Shown in pieces: positions 48,430 to 60,000 of a stretch of DNA of 64,000 bases. Below the pieces are notes generated by a model. The model made no database searches and was not told the DNA's origin. It worked only from the letters and a program-made list of their open reading frames with translations. Within the stretch, counting starts at the first letter, position 1; the number at the start of each line of letters is the position of its first letter. The DNA is from Kalmanozyma brasiliensis GHG001. Taxonomy: Eukaryota > Basidiomycota > Ustilaginomycetes > Ustilaginales. The stretch lies in assembly GCF_000497045.1 (NCBI RefSeq), contig NW_015961959.1, forward strand, positions 372,001 through 436,000. The letters run 5' to 3'. Position numbers and translations under genes: made by a program.

Positions 48430-51400
48430 TTTGACGAAGTTGTGTGTGGGTGAAGGGAGCGTGGAAGCTGAGCAAGGAAAGGATGCGGTTGAGCGAATGT
48501 GCTTGTCAATGAAGACGAAGAGAGTTGAAGCTCGGATGAGAGAGTGACTGGTTGGTGGTAGACCAGAAGAAAGAGGAGGACGAGTACGAGCTTGTCTTTA
48601 TAGCAGGGGCACGATCAGGGTGGCTCATGCAGATCTTCTCACGACATTTGTTCAGCCGTCGACGGGGAGGGTGGAGGCATTTGACTGGCAGGTAGCAGGC
48701 GGTGTATGCTACTCGCGGGCATTCGACCAGTGTGTCGATATTCAGCCTGGCTGCGATGTGTAAGCGGATGCTCGCCTAGTTCGGGCAGGTCAAGCTAGGG
48801 ACTGGCACGTTGAAGGGGTTGTCAACCTAGGTCCATCGAGGGATGGGCAGGGTTCACGAGAGGCACAATGGCACAGGTTGAACCTTCCCGGCACGCTCAG
48901 CTAAGAGCTCAGTCAGGGCGGCAGAGCAGGCGAGGAGCATACAAGAGCGGGCGAGGAGCACATGAGCAGAGTGAGGGATCGTCAGAGCGGAAGAGGAGTG
49001 GAGAGGCTTGATGGCGAATACGTAAACTTTTTGGAAGGAATGGCTGTCGAATAGGGCCGTGCACCGGAGAGGACCCTATTTCCTGGAGAAGGATCTTCTT
49101 GTTTGCTTCTGTTGCTGCTGTGGCTGCCGCGCCGATGGACGCAGTTGAACGGTGGTACGAGGTCTAGCAAGCCACCCGTAGATCAAGCAAGGACAGGCGG
49201 GAGAAGAGCAGAGACCCTTGCCCTGTTTTCCGCAGACGTGATGCAGTGCTTACCTCAAGCTGCGATCTCGTGCGCCTCTGTGCATGTCAACCAGCGCGGG
49301 CTTGCACATGTGCAACCCGACGCCCTGGCTTCCTGATCCACTTGCGCTCGCTGCTATCACTGCCGCTCCCGCTTTCGCTCGCGAGCATGGAGTATGAGAT
49401 CCCAGGCAAAGCTCATTCTCATGCCTCTGTGCCGGCTCGGTTCAGCTACTGAGCAAAAATGGAAGCTGTCGGCGAAGACCTGCTAGAGTAAGGAGGAGGG
49501 GAGATGTAGCTTTCGATCTAAGACTGGCTCTCGGCAACTGCAAATAGCGGCAACACATTACTGAGTCTTGCAGCCGATTCAGGGTCCTTTGAGCAAGAAG
49601 ATCAATTGTCTTGACACGAGGCTTGTGAGGCCAGGCAGCACAGGGTGCTTCGACTTGAACGAGGGGGCAAGTGACTTGGCGAGGAGGGGTGAAACACTCG
49701 CTTTGGCTCATGGCGTAAGACTTGGAAAGTGCAATACAAACGGAGGCGGAAGCAGCTGTCATTCCTCAGCCAAATGCCGGCTGTGAAGGCGGAAGGCATG
49801 TAGGCAGTGTCGACGAACTCGAGACCTAGAGGTGAGCGCACTCCATTGTCGCCATTCTGGGCAAAGCTGACGAGGAGCTTGGGAACCAGACGAAAGAGAG
49901 GATGAGCTTGACGCGGCCAACCTCGAGTCTCGAGAGTCCAACGTCGATCCAAGCCTGCAGATGGCTCACGCAAGCAAATGGCGGCCAATAGGTGCAGGCA
50001 CTAGGTCAGTGTTGCCGCTGACTGGCTCGAGAAGGAATGCAAATCGAACAAAAGAAAATGAAAAAATAAAGTAAAATTGGATGCGAATTTGGACATGGGG
50101 AATTTCTTCCTTGACAACGGCTCTGCAGTTGACAGACGGAGAGAAGCGACTTTAGAAGCCTAGCCTTTAGGTGGCGCCTGTTTCCGGTCTGTCGTGTGAG
50201 AGCTCGAGCCAGGTAGTAAGGCCGATACGTACGCTAGTCGAAGATGGGTCAGTACAGCGCAAGGCAGATGTCGGTGTGGACCGAACAAGCACAGCTCGCG
50301 ACCAGGCCGGCAGAGGAAACCAGAGTGCAGGCCGGAAAGCCCGAGGGTGCACTGAGCTGCTAAGCTAGCCTCACGTTTTGCGTGAGAATAAGACAACGCG
50401 CCAAGACGGGGCGAGCCGATGCCTTCTCACTTTCTCGTCTCTCGGCGTGACCGGTTCTACACCACTCATCCAAAGCGGTCCCCCCGACGCAGACCTCTCA
50501 ATAGCGAATGAAAGTAAGAGCGAGCACATGACCTTTTTTCATGTTCGCCCGTTCATCAAGAGCTTTAACTGGATGTTGTGCCTCTCAATGGGTCGATGAA
50601 AGAGAAGTCATGCCGTTCTGCAGCTTCTGTTGGTCCCTCTCCACGCCGTAAAGACACAAAGAGAGAAGGGAGATGAGGGCCATGTCAATCAAAATAGCAA
50701 ACAAAGGCGGACGGAGATGGAAGACAGGTCAGGGTCCTCGTTTGGATACAGGCTGCATGCAGATTCGGTGCATCGTGCATCATCGAGCAGGCTGCACGCC
50801 TGAGACACCTTCTCCGGACCCGTCTTGATTGAAATTGCTTCATCTCACGACATCAAGCGCGAGAATGCATCCCGTTGGCACAGCCCTGTGCACAGAGCAT
50901 CTCTCGAGGGCGATCAGGTCCGTGCGCTTTCTTCCTGAGACTGCATTTCTTCCATTTTGGCCATCCCGAGTCTCGAAAGCGCATCAACCCGAGCGAAGTT
51001 GTGATATTTTGGCTTATACGGCACAGCTTTCAGCCTTTGCAGAAGGGGTGGACGGAGAGAGACACAGCGAGACACGCCCTTATTCATCTTGCAGCACGAC
51101 GAGCAAAAAAAGTGTAGCGAGGGCTAGGGCGGAAGCGAGGCGAGGCCGCGAGGGCGACATCAGCCTGAGCTGCAAAGCAACCCGCGACCTTCGCTGTTGT
51201 GGCGCTTCCCTGGTCTGACAGCCGGCGCGCCGGGCGCCGTCTCCGATCTTGGCTTAGGAAAGCATGCAGAAATTGACAGCCGTGAACCCCACGTTTTTGT
51301 TTCGTGGCTCGTCGATCCTTCGCCTCTCGCTCGCTCCTGTGCTCTTCGCTCTAAGAATTGCTATGAATTCGCTTCAGCTCATCTCAGAGCTTCTTCATGC

Positions 51401-51949
51401 TCATAGAATGGGTCGAGGGGACGGCAGCTATGCCGAGTGATGACTCGTGTTGTGTGGAGGGAATCTGCTCGTTGCGAACGGGACTCCGGACCCCGCAGGC
51501 ACGGACATTTTTCCAGCACGCGGTACAGAGCGAGATCGACGCAAAGCGCATCAGGCACGGTCCATGCGAGGACAGTCGGCAGAACCACGCACGACGGGTC
51601 CATTGCCGCAAGCGCAAAGCGTTGCAACGCCGCCTCATGCAGGTGAGCATCGCCAGGAGCAGCCATTCGCCGTCCTGCGCGTCGTCGGTGCGGGCTCACG
51701 CGCTGACAAAAGGCTGCATAACATACCCGGCCTGCCCGTTTCTTCGATGAGACCCTGAGAAAGGATCGGAATGGCACTCCGATTCCTACTTTTTCGCCAG
51801 TCTGGTCTCAATCGGCACAACAGTCGGCCGGATTGCCCGGTCTAACAGCGACAACTTTGTGAGGCTTCTCGAGTCGTACTGCGCTTTTCGCAGCCTTCAT
51901 TTTGCAGCATCATTTCTCTGTCAAGACGTTCGGATACGTTGAATTGCGC
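48430..51949. other. 3.5 kb region without a supportable gene
   Basis: Apart from the TATA box near 48600 I see no convincing coding region. The longest frames (about 130 codons at 49602-49988 minus, 50829-51218 plus and 51379-51777 minus) lack recognisable motifs. There is a short AT-rich patch at 50045-50085 (AAAATGAAAAAATAAAG) and an imperfect repeat of GCGAGGAGCA at about 48930-48962. It could hold a noncoding RNA, a lineage-specific small gene with introns, or just long promoters for the cyclase. Confidence 0.5.
48596..48602 (-). promoter_or_regulatory. TATA box of the sugar phosphate cyclase gene
   Basis: TATAAAG on the minus strand, about 167 bases upstream of the ATG at 48429. Confidence 0.55.
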
Positions 51950-53461
51950 TCACCACCAACCTTTGCTAGCGATGAAGCTGTCCACCTTGTCCTTCTGCTG
52001 TCGCACAATCTGCAGCGCATAGTCGCTGTCGTAGACATCGTACCATCCGGGAGCCTCGTGCGGCGGGTCGCCAGCCCACCACATGCCAAACTCATTCTGC
52101 CTCTGCTTCTCTGGCCTGTAGATCCCCCCGTATGCCCAGGGAGCAGTGCCAATGAAGCTGCCCGTCGTGCGCATGAAGCTTTTCACCGCCAACCCGATGA
52201 TATGGCTGAAGTACTCGTCCTTGTTCCTGGTCGTTGCCTTGCTCGCATACTGGTACTGTCCGGCGGTGACGTTGTTCTGCCAGTTATCGCGCGCCATGCC
52301 GAACTCCTCCAGGAAGACCGGCTTGCCGATTTGGTGGCCCCACCGGGAGGCGTTGCCGACGAACTCACTCGCAAACTCCTTCGCCTGCACCAGGTTGGCG
52401 CGGGAGGAATTGAGCATGTCGTACACCTCCCAGTTCTGCACCCAGCAGTGGATCGTGCCGTAGTCGACGTTCTTCGGCGAATGAACGGCCTTCCAGTACC
52501 ACTCGCCTTGCTTGCCTTCGAAGCCCGTCGAGATGAGCTGGTGCGGGGCTAGCGAGCGGATGTAGGTCGAGATACGGTCTATCCAGGCTAGCAGCGGGTC
52601 GGACGGGTTGGGCGCGTACTGCAGCTTGTATGGACCTAGGAGGTTGGCCTGATTGGCAGGCTGAGGCTCGTTCGCCAGCTGCCACGTCATGATCGTCGCA
52701 TCCTCCTTGTACAGTCGACCGTTGACCGTGTTGCGCCGGTGGATGACCTTGTAAATGTGCGCTTTGAACATCTTCTCCGCGGCAGCGTCGGTGTAGATGC
52801 GATTTCCGTAGGCAGCGTAGTCGTTGAAGCTGCCGGTGGTGGTATAGTTGCCCCAACCTCTGCCGGGTGCACCGCCCCGCTGAGGGGCAGCAGTGAAGTT
52901 CCAGCTAGGGGGATAGTCGTACGTCTCATTGCCATTGGCCCAGCTGACATACTGCGCGAACCCACCAGACCACTGCCACTGGTCATTGAGCGTCATCGTC
53001 GCCCGCATGCCGCGCTTGGCCATCTCCGCCAGACACCTGTCCAGCCCGACAAAGATCTTCTCGTTGTATACGCCGGGCGAAGGCTGTAGTGGCGGATCCA
53101 CGCGGAACGGCTGTGGCGTAGGTGCGCCCTCGGAACCAGACATGATGCGCAGGTGATTGATGCCCGCCGCCGCCATCTGGTCCAGCTCTTGGATGAAGCG
53201 GTGGTACGAGCCGCCAGCGTCAGAGTCCGCCGCCAGGTTCATGCAGGCCCAGTAGTTCATGCCCGTTAGATAGTGCGAATTGTGCAATGAGTCTCGCAGT
53301 CGAAGTTTGTCGACGCGGATGAAGTCGTGAGCTGCCACGGGCGTCGGCGTGCGACGAGTCGAGAGGGCATCTGTGGGAGCGGCTGCCGCCGGCACTGCAG
53401 TGAGCAAGCTCGCGAGGCTTACAGCCACGGTCGCCAAAGAGGCGCTTTCGAGAAGCCTCAT
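51950..53461 (-). CDS. Secreted GH5 endo-beta-1,4-mannanase
   Basis: 503 residues from ATG 53461. The first ~27 residues (MRLLESASLATVAVSLASLL ending AVPAAAA) form a signal peptide; a KR/RR-type site (LSTRR) follows. The GH5 (subfamily 7-like) barrel is visible: LTGMNYWACMNLAADSDAGG, INHLRIMSGSEGAP, MTLNDQWQWSGGFAQYVSW, TWQLANEPQP with the acid/base Glu265, and KPVFLEEFGMARD with the nucleophile Glu386. The wording fits fungal mannanases that cut beta-1,4-mannan in plant cell walls. N-glycosylation sequons are present (NET, NFT, NYT, NAS). The frame upstream of 53461 lacks an ATG. The TATATAT element about 70 bases upstream supports this start. No carbohydrate-binding module seen. Confidence 0.93.
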   Translation of the reverse strand: MRLLESASLATVAVSLASLLTAVPAAAAPTDALSTRRTPTPVAAHDFIRVDKLRLRDSLHNSHYLTGMNYWACMNLAADSDAGGSYHRFIQELDQMAAAGINHLRIMSGSEGAPTPQPFRVDPPLQPSPGVYNEKIFVGLDRCLAEMAKRGMRATMTLNDQWQWSGGFAQYVSWANGNETYDYPPSWNFTAAPQRGGAPGRGWGNYTTTGSFNDYAAYGNRIYTDAAAEKMFKAHIYKVIHRRNTVNGRLYKEDATIMTWQLANEPQPANQANLLGPYKLQYAPNPSDPLLAWIDRISTYIRSLAPHQLISTGFEGKQGEWYWKAVHSPKNVDYGTIHCWVQNWEVYDMLNSSRANLVQAKEFASEFVGNASRWGHQIGKPVFLEEFGMARDNWQNNVTAGQYQYASKATTRNKDEYFSHIIGLAVKSFMRTTGSFIGTAPWAYGGIYRPEKQRQNEFGMWWAGDPPHEAPGWYDVYDSDYALQIVRQQKDKVDSFIASKGWW

Positions 53462-53528
53462 CTTGATGTCAGTACGGGAGAGGTTCGTGGAGACGAAGCA
53501 AGTAGGTGTCGGAACAGCGACGCTGACT

Positions 53529-53535
53529 ATATATG
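53529..53535 (-). promoter_or_regulatory. TATA box of the mannanase gene
   Basis: TATATAG/TATATAT on the minus strand, about 70 bases upstream of the ATG at 53461. Confidence 0.65.
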
Positions 53536-54118
53536 CGCTCGACACCCCTCATTGAGAACCCTCGAGGCACGTATACATGCTCAACTTTGAGTCAAAACCA
53601 CGGGAATCACAAACAGAGGGGCCGAGCAGCTCACGAGACCAACACTGTTCTGAGCAAAGTTCGCCGCGTTGCTGTCAGGCGCGGCGCTTGGCGAGTCTTT
53701 CGAGAAGCGCTGCCCTTGTATGCACGGGGATTTCGCCGGAACGCGACCGCATCTGATTCTTCTCCACGACCTTAGTACAGACCAAAATTGCACCGAACAC
53801 TGCTCCTTGCTGTCCGCTTGGATGGCGATCAGGAGGCATCATAGAGCAGATTCCTCGACGTGGGGGCGAAAGCAAGATTCCCGGCGCTAGACTTTGGAGC
53901 GTCGATTGACCGGTCATCCTCGCTAAAGCTTATTTTTGGACGCCGGGTGGAGACGCTGCGAAATTCGCCGACGGCCGACGCCCCGCATTTGCCGCCTGAA
54001 AGACGTCAGGGCACATCCTCTCACACAGGAGCACGAGTCGGGTGGAAAAGGGGCTGCCAGATTGCTGGTGCAGCCATGATTGATGGCAAGGAATCAACGA
54101 GCGTGGACAGCGCCTAAC
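53536..54118. other. Region between the mannanase promoter and RAD17 stop
   Basis: About 580 bases with no supported gene; upstream promoter sequence of the mannanase and the RAD17 3' side. Confidence 0.45.
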
Positions 54119-56473
54119 TCAGAAATCGCCGATATCGTCGTCGGATAGGATCAAATGCTCCGCCTCCTCTTCCTGATCCTCCTTTGTCGGCGATGCCTTC
54201 CTCTTCGTCGCTTGCTTCTCCTGTACCGATCGCTGCTCTGGCAGCTGTTCGTCGTCGTCCTCCACTACGACGCCAGTCTCATGCTCGTCCAGGGTTCTAG
54301 ACGCGATATCTGCTACCCCGGCGTATTCGAAGCGCATCCTGGCCAGCTCGTGCACCTTGCTGTCCACACCAGAGGGTTGAATCTTTGCGAGAAGTGGAAG
54401 AACCTCAGTGACGAGCGTCACCGGGTTGCTGTGGAGGAGCGTGGCTCGTGTCGCCTCTTCGCCAAGCCCCGCATCTGTTCTCTCGACCTCGTCTAGGGAG
54501 GTAGGCTGATTGAACTTGGTCCTCTGGAACCGACCTCCGCCCGCGTCTTCCCTCTCGACACGGCCCGCGCCGCCAGTCGAGGACGCCTTGATATCCTCGA
54601 CATCCTGCAACAAGACCCTGAGCTTCTTTTGCACGTCCCACCAGGTCGCCTTGCCCAGCTTCTGCCCGTTTCGAGGCACCGGGCTGGGCAGATGTAGCAG
54701 CGTGCCCCTCGTCGATATGAGAAAAGAGTAGTAGGCTGAGAGCGATGAATGGCGGTACTGCTCGTGCAGAGGTGTCAGCACATCGGCTGTGCTGAACGCC
54801 TCGAGGATGTCTTCGCACTGTTCGACCTCGGTGCAGAATTGCGGAAAGTTTTGATGCAGATAAAGCTGGAAGACGGAAGAGTCGACAGGCAAGTCGGCCC
54901 AGAGTTGATCGGGTGCCACACGTGAAGTCCGCCGGTCCAGATGCGAGAAATGCTCTGGTAGTTCGCGGAGGCTGCCCTCGTTGGAAGGAGCCTGAACGAT
55001 GGACCGCATGGCGCGTGTCAATCGCGCCTCGAGCTCGACCCTGTCGATGAGATCGTCGCCACCGCCTTCGTCTTCGTCGCTGTCGATGGATTCGTTTGCG
55101 ATAGCCCTGCCGTTCGTCCCGCCTCCGTCATCGTTCGGATCACCCTGCCGCTTGTTGTACAGCACCTTGCCCAAGGCATGAAACAGAGCAAGAGAGCTCT
55201 CCCTCCCCGACACTAACGGCATCAACTTCCGCATGGCTTTTCTCGTATCTTCTGCCTTTCGGGCGCCCTTTTGCTTTGTAATCGCCTCGAAATGCTTGCT
55301 GTTTGCTCCGACGAACTGCAGACAGTTGACTGCAGCCCTGAGATCGCCATTCGAGTCTTCAGCGATGGCCTGCAGCAGCTCAAGCCACATTTTCGAGCTG
55401 GCTTTGCCTCTTGACGAAGGTGCTAGCTCGACAGCTCTTTTCAGACCCTTGAGAACGATTGTTGGTGCGACCGGATTGAATCTGACCTCAGTGTAAGCGG
55501 GATGCTTTCGGATGCCCTCACCAAGGGCCGTGCGAGTGTCCATGATGGATGCGATCCTGTCTCTCCAGGTGTTGCCGGACGAGTCGCCAGCCCATCTGTC
55601 CTCGTCCTCCCTTGGCGTGCTCTCTGTGACGATCAAGATGATGGGCACGTTGGCGAATCCTCGAGACGAAAGCTGCATCGACTGCTGGATGTACTGCTCG
55701 ATGGACGCCTGGAAGAGCTGCTTGGTGGGCAGATGGTGCAAGTTGGGCATGTCCTCCAGCAAGATCACTCTGCGCCGGTTGGTGGGCTGTGCGGAGTCGA
55801 TGGTGAGCGATGAACTGGATGCATCTTCGTCAGAGGCATGGAAGTCCAATGTGGGAAACTTGGCCGCTTTGGAGAGGAAGTCGGTGAACCGTTCGATGAA
55901 GGAGGAGCCGGGCGCGTTGGGGTCGAACGACGGCTGGTCATTATGCCATTCGAGGATGTCAAAGTCGAGATCTGATGCGGAAGCCAGCGCACGGATTGTC
56001 GCTGACTTGCCGGCTCCAGCTGGACCAGTCAAGGCAAGGACTTTGCGATACTTATCCAAAGCGGGCTTGGAGGAGAAGGCCTCTTCCAGCCAGCCACGCA
56101 CCTGGGCTACCTTCTTGGGATGGATGGCCAGCTCGTCGGCACCTTTGGGCGCCAATCTCTCGGACCAGAGACTGCTGGCCTCATCAACCTCGCTCTCCTC
56201 CTCGACTATAGTCGGCTGCTCCTCCTTCTGTTTTCCCTTTTCGACAGCTGTTGGCAGCGGAGGTGGTATCGTGGCTGCCGAAGTGGCCCCTGGCAAGCCA
56301 AAAGAAGGTGTGATGCTGAGCGGTCTAGAAGCGAATGGCCTTGCTGTCGATGAGGTGGAATGCAGCGAAAAGTCGAGCTTATTCTGTTTGAGCTTGCCCT
56401 TGCTCGACGAGGATGAGGAGGATGTGTTCGAGTTGCTGGAGAGGGTCCGTTGGAAGGTCCTCTTGGGTGGCAT
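54119..56473 (-). CDS. RAD17: RAD17 checkpoint clamp-loader subunit
   Basis: 784 residues from ATG 56473 (MPPKRTFQRTLSSNS); another in-frame ATG lies at 56641 and the frame is open further up, so the start is provisional. RAD17 pairs with RFC2-5 to load the 9-1-1 clamp at damaged DNA. Seen: a Ser-rich N-terminus, SLWSERLAPKGADELAIHPK (typical RAD17 entry to the AAA+ domain), Walker A LTGPAGAGKSATI (about residues 150-160), a Walker B-like RRVILLEDMPNLHHLP, and downstream helices (VNCLQFVGANSKHFEAITKQ). The C-terminus ends in an acidic segment (ILSDDDIGDF). The neighbouring importin is divergent. No intron seen. Confidence 0.9.
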   Translation of the reverse strand: MPPKRTFQRTLSSNSNTSSSSSSSKGKLKQNKLDFSLHSTSSTARPFASRPLSITPSFGLPGATSAATIPPPLPTAVEKGKQKEEQPTIVEEESEVDEASSLWSERLAPKGADELAIHPKKVAQVRGWLEEAFSSKPALDKYRKVLALTGPAGAGKSATIRALASASDLDFDILEWHNDQPSFDPNAPGSSFIERFTDFLSKAAKFPTLDFHASDEDASSSSLTIDSAQPTNRRRVILLEDMPNLHHLPTKQLFQASIEQYIQQSMQLSSRGFANVPIILIVTESTPREDEDRWAGDSSGNTWRDRIASIMDTRTALGEGIRKHPAYTEVRFNPVAPTIVLKGLKRAVELAPSSRGKASSKMWLELLQAIAEDSNGDLRAAVNCLQFVGANSKHFEAITKQKGARKAEDTRKAMRKLMPLVSGRESSLALFHALGKVLYNKRQGDPNDDGGGTNGRAIANESIDSDEDEGGGDDLIDRVELEARLTRAMRSIVQAPSNEGSLRELPEHFSHLDRRTSRVAPDQLWADLPVDSSVFQLYLHQNFPQFCTEVEQCEDILEAFSTADVLTPLHEQYRHSSLSAYYSFLISTRGTLLHLPSPVPRNGQKLGKATWWDVQKKLRVLLQDVEDIKASSTGGAGRVEREDAGGGRFQRTKFNQPTSLDEVERTDAGLGEEATRATLLHSNPVTLVTEVLPLLAKIQPSGVDSKVHELARMRFEYAGVADIASRTLDEHETGVVVEDDDEQLPEQRSVQEKQATKRKASPTKEDQEEEAEHLILSDDDIGDF

Positions 56474-57001
56474 TCTGACTGCTGCTGCAACTTGGACAAT
56501 GACAGCAGGCGGTCCTGCGTCTTGTGTGCAGCAGCGTCGATGCTTGTTGAGCGGAAGCAAGTGGTGGTGCCACCAGCTTCTTTGTGATATGAAATAGCCG
56601 CAAGATGGACCCGCACAATGGCTGAGTCGGCCGGATTGCATTTTGGTGTTGGTTTCCTGAGACGCGAATCCAAAAAGTGTTGTTCTCCTTGTTGAAAAAA
56701 CAGGGCAGCACAGCGCAGTGCACAATTTCTTACGGTCTGAGTGTGAGAAGAATATTCTTGGCAGCAGATGGCTTTGTGTCGGTCCAAAAAACAAAGCTCG
56801 GACCACGTTTGCCGCTGTGCTCGCCTGCAAGCGCCTCAGTTCTAAATTTTTCTTGATTTTGCGCAGAACTGCACACTCCGCCACGTCCTCCAATCTTCCT
56901 TCTCAAACTCATCCTTCATCTTCCTCTTCTTCATTTATACCCCATCGAGCCTCTGCCAGATAGTCCGACCGACTGTCTCAAGGCTACACACATAACTCAA
57001 T
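56474..57001. promoter_or_regulatory. Divergent promoter of RAD17 and the importin gene
   Basis: 528 bases between the chosen starts. The 3' 100 bases are C/T-rich on the + strand (CATCCTTCATCTTCCTC). The RAD17 5' leader probably extends into it. Confidence 0.4.
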
Positions 57002-60000
57002 ATGGACGCCCTCGTTCAAGTCTTCACTCACTCGTTGGATCCTAATCCCAACTCTCGAAAAGCCGCCGAGCTCGAGCTAAAGAAAGTCGAGGCCCAAGAT
57101 GGCATGCTATCCTCCGTCTTTCAGATTGTCGCTGCCACCCAAGTCGATATCTCAGTAAGGCAAGCTGCTGCCGTCTACTTCAAGAATCGCGTCCGCCGGC
57201 ATTGGGACGCGACACCTGTGCGTGGCGCTCCAACGGCAGTAGTCATCCCACAAGGCGACAGGGACGCCATCAAGGCCAACATCCTCCAGACGCTTGTCGA
57301 CGCTCCGACACAAATTCGTGTCCACGTCGCAAACGCACTCGGCACCATCGCGAGATGTGACTTTCCCGACCAGTGGCCCACACTCATGGATCAGATCGGA
57401 CAGCTGCTTCAGAGCCAGGAGCCACAGCAGGTCTACGGTGGTCTGCGCGCGCTTCTAGAAGTCGTGCGAGCCTACAGGTGGAACAACGGTGTCAAGATGA
57501 TGGAGCAGCTTGCACCAGTTACTTTGCCACTCATCCTGCAGACTGGCAGGAATCTGCTCGACTCAGACAACGCCTCATCTGCACAGGTCGGCGAGATTCT
57601 CTATGTCATCCTCAAGGTCTACAAGACGTCCATGCACGCAGAACTGACTAAGCACCAGCAATCGCACGAATCCATCGTACCATGGGGCACCTTCCTGCTG
57701 CAAGTCGTACAGAAGGAGATCGACCCTTCGCAGCTGCCCTCGGACGACGACGCCAAGGAGGTCGCTCCCTGGTGGAAGGCAAAGAAGTGGGCGTTCCACT
57801 CGCTCAACAAGCTCTTCTCCCGCTACGGAAACCCATCGCAACTGCCCTCGGACATGAAGAACTACAAGCCCTTCGCCGACAACTTCGTCCAGACCTTCGC
57901 TCCCGAGATCCTCAAAGTATACCTCCGCATCGCTGACGCCAACAGCCAGGGCAAGATGTGGATCTCCAAGAAAGCCTTCTACTTCCTCTGCATGTTCTTC
58001 ACCGAATGCGTCAAGCCCAAGGCCACCTGGGCGCTGCTCAAGCCGCACGTCCTTCAACTCACACAGTCGTTCATCTTCCCGCGCCTCTGCTTCAGCGAGG
58101 AAGACGACGAGCTGTGGGAGCTCGATGCCGTCGATTTCGTCCGTGCCAACCTCGACCCTTTCGAAGAGATCGGCTCCATCTCTGGCTCAGCAGCCACGTT
58201 CGTCCAGACCGTCGCCTCCAAGCGAACTAAGACGTCGTTCATGCCTCTGCTCGAGTTCGTCACCTCGGTGGTCAACGCCTATCCCGCGCAGAGGAGCGCC
58301 AAGGAGAAAGACGGAGCGTTCCACCTCTGCCGTGCGATGGATCTCACCATGGTTAACCACGAAAAGGTGTCTGGCATGCTCGACTCGTTCTTTGCGCAGC
58401 ACGTGATCCCAGAGATGAAGAGCGAGCACAAGTTCCTTCGATACCGCGCCTGCGACCTGGTCAAGGCGTTCGACCTTCAAGGCGTGCAGTGGAGCGATAA
58501 TGCGACGCTCGAAGCCGCTTTCCGCGGTGTTATGGACTGCATCGGCGACGCCGAATTGCCCGTCCGTGTGGTGGCTGCCGAAGCCATCGGCTCGCTCATC
58601 GATCACGACGAGGTGCACGCCGCCATGGCGCCCAACGCAGCGCGTCTCATGCAGGAGCTCCTCAAGCTGTCCGACGAGACGGACCTCGACATTCTCTCTC
58701 CGACCAAATCCAAAGTCGTCGCCAACTTTGGCGAAGAACTGCTTCCCTTCTCGATCCAGCTCACCGAGCAGATGGCCGAGTCGTACCTGCGTCTGGTCAA
58801 CGAGAACCTCGAGAGCGCGGACCGCGATCCGGACGGAACCATGGAGCTCAACGTGGACAACCACGAGGACGACAAGTTGTTCGCCGCCATGGGCTGCCTC
58901 AACACCATCTTCCAGATCATCGCCTCCGCCGAGTCCAAACCGGACATCCTCGAAAAGCTCGAAAGTGTCGTTCTGCCCATCGTCGCCTTCACGTTGGAAA
59001 AGGACTGCGTCGAGCTGTTCGACGACTGCCTCGAGTTGACCGACACGCTGACGTACTACCAGAAGAAGGTCAGCCCGGGCATGTGGCACATCTTTACGTT
59101 GATCTACAAGAGCTTCAAGGGACCAGGGATTGATTATTTGAGCGAGATGCTGCCGACGATCGACAACTGCGTCTCGTACGGTGTCGAGGTGGTGCAGGCG
59201 TCGGCGGAGTACAAGTCGATGTTGGTGGATATCTTTTTGACGGCGATGACGTCGGATCAGTTGGGCATGACGGATCAGGTGGCGGCGTGCAAGTTGGCGG
59301 ATGTGATTCTGTTGTTGTTGCGCGGTGGGGTGGACGAGGCGTTGGCGCGCATTGTGCAGGCTGTGCTGCCACACACGGTGGATGAGGAGAAGATCAAGGC
59401 GGACGTGCGCAAATGGTCGATCATCGTGGTGCTCGATGCGCTGGTCTACAACGCGGGGGCGACGCTGCAGGTGCTCGAAGCAGCGAACGCCACCACGGCG
59501 CTGTTCGGCGCGATCACGTCGTTGCTGCCCAAGCTGACACGCGTGCACGAGAAGAAGGTCGCCTCGTCGGCCATCATCCAACTGCTCGCGCTCGAACCTG
59601 CCTCGCTGCCCCCGGCGCTGCAGAACAACCTCGCGCCCTTCCTCGTCGCCCTCGCCACCCAGCTCGACGGTCTTCCGGAAGCCATCAAGAAGCGCAACGA
59701 GCTGCTCGAGGCCTTCGAGAACGACGAAGACGAGGAGGACGAAGACGAAACCTCCTTCGCCTCGTCCTCCGCGCCCAACGTCGACACGTCCGGCTTTGAG
59801 GACGTCGACGACGACAAGGACGTGGTGGACGAAGACAACGAGTATCTCGAGATGTTTGCGCGCGAGCGGGCCAAGCTGCGCGCGCGAGCCAACGGCGAGG
59901 AGCTCGAAGACGATGATGAGGAGGACGACTTTGAGGAGGATGACGAGGAGGACGAGCTGAGCTACGAGAGCCCCATGGATGCCGTGCCGGTGTTCGAGCA

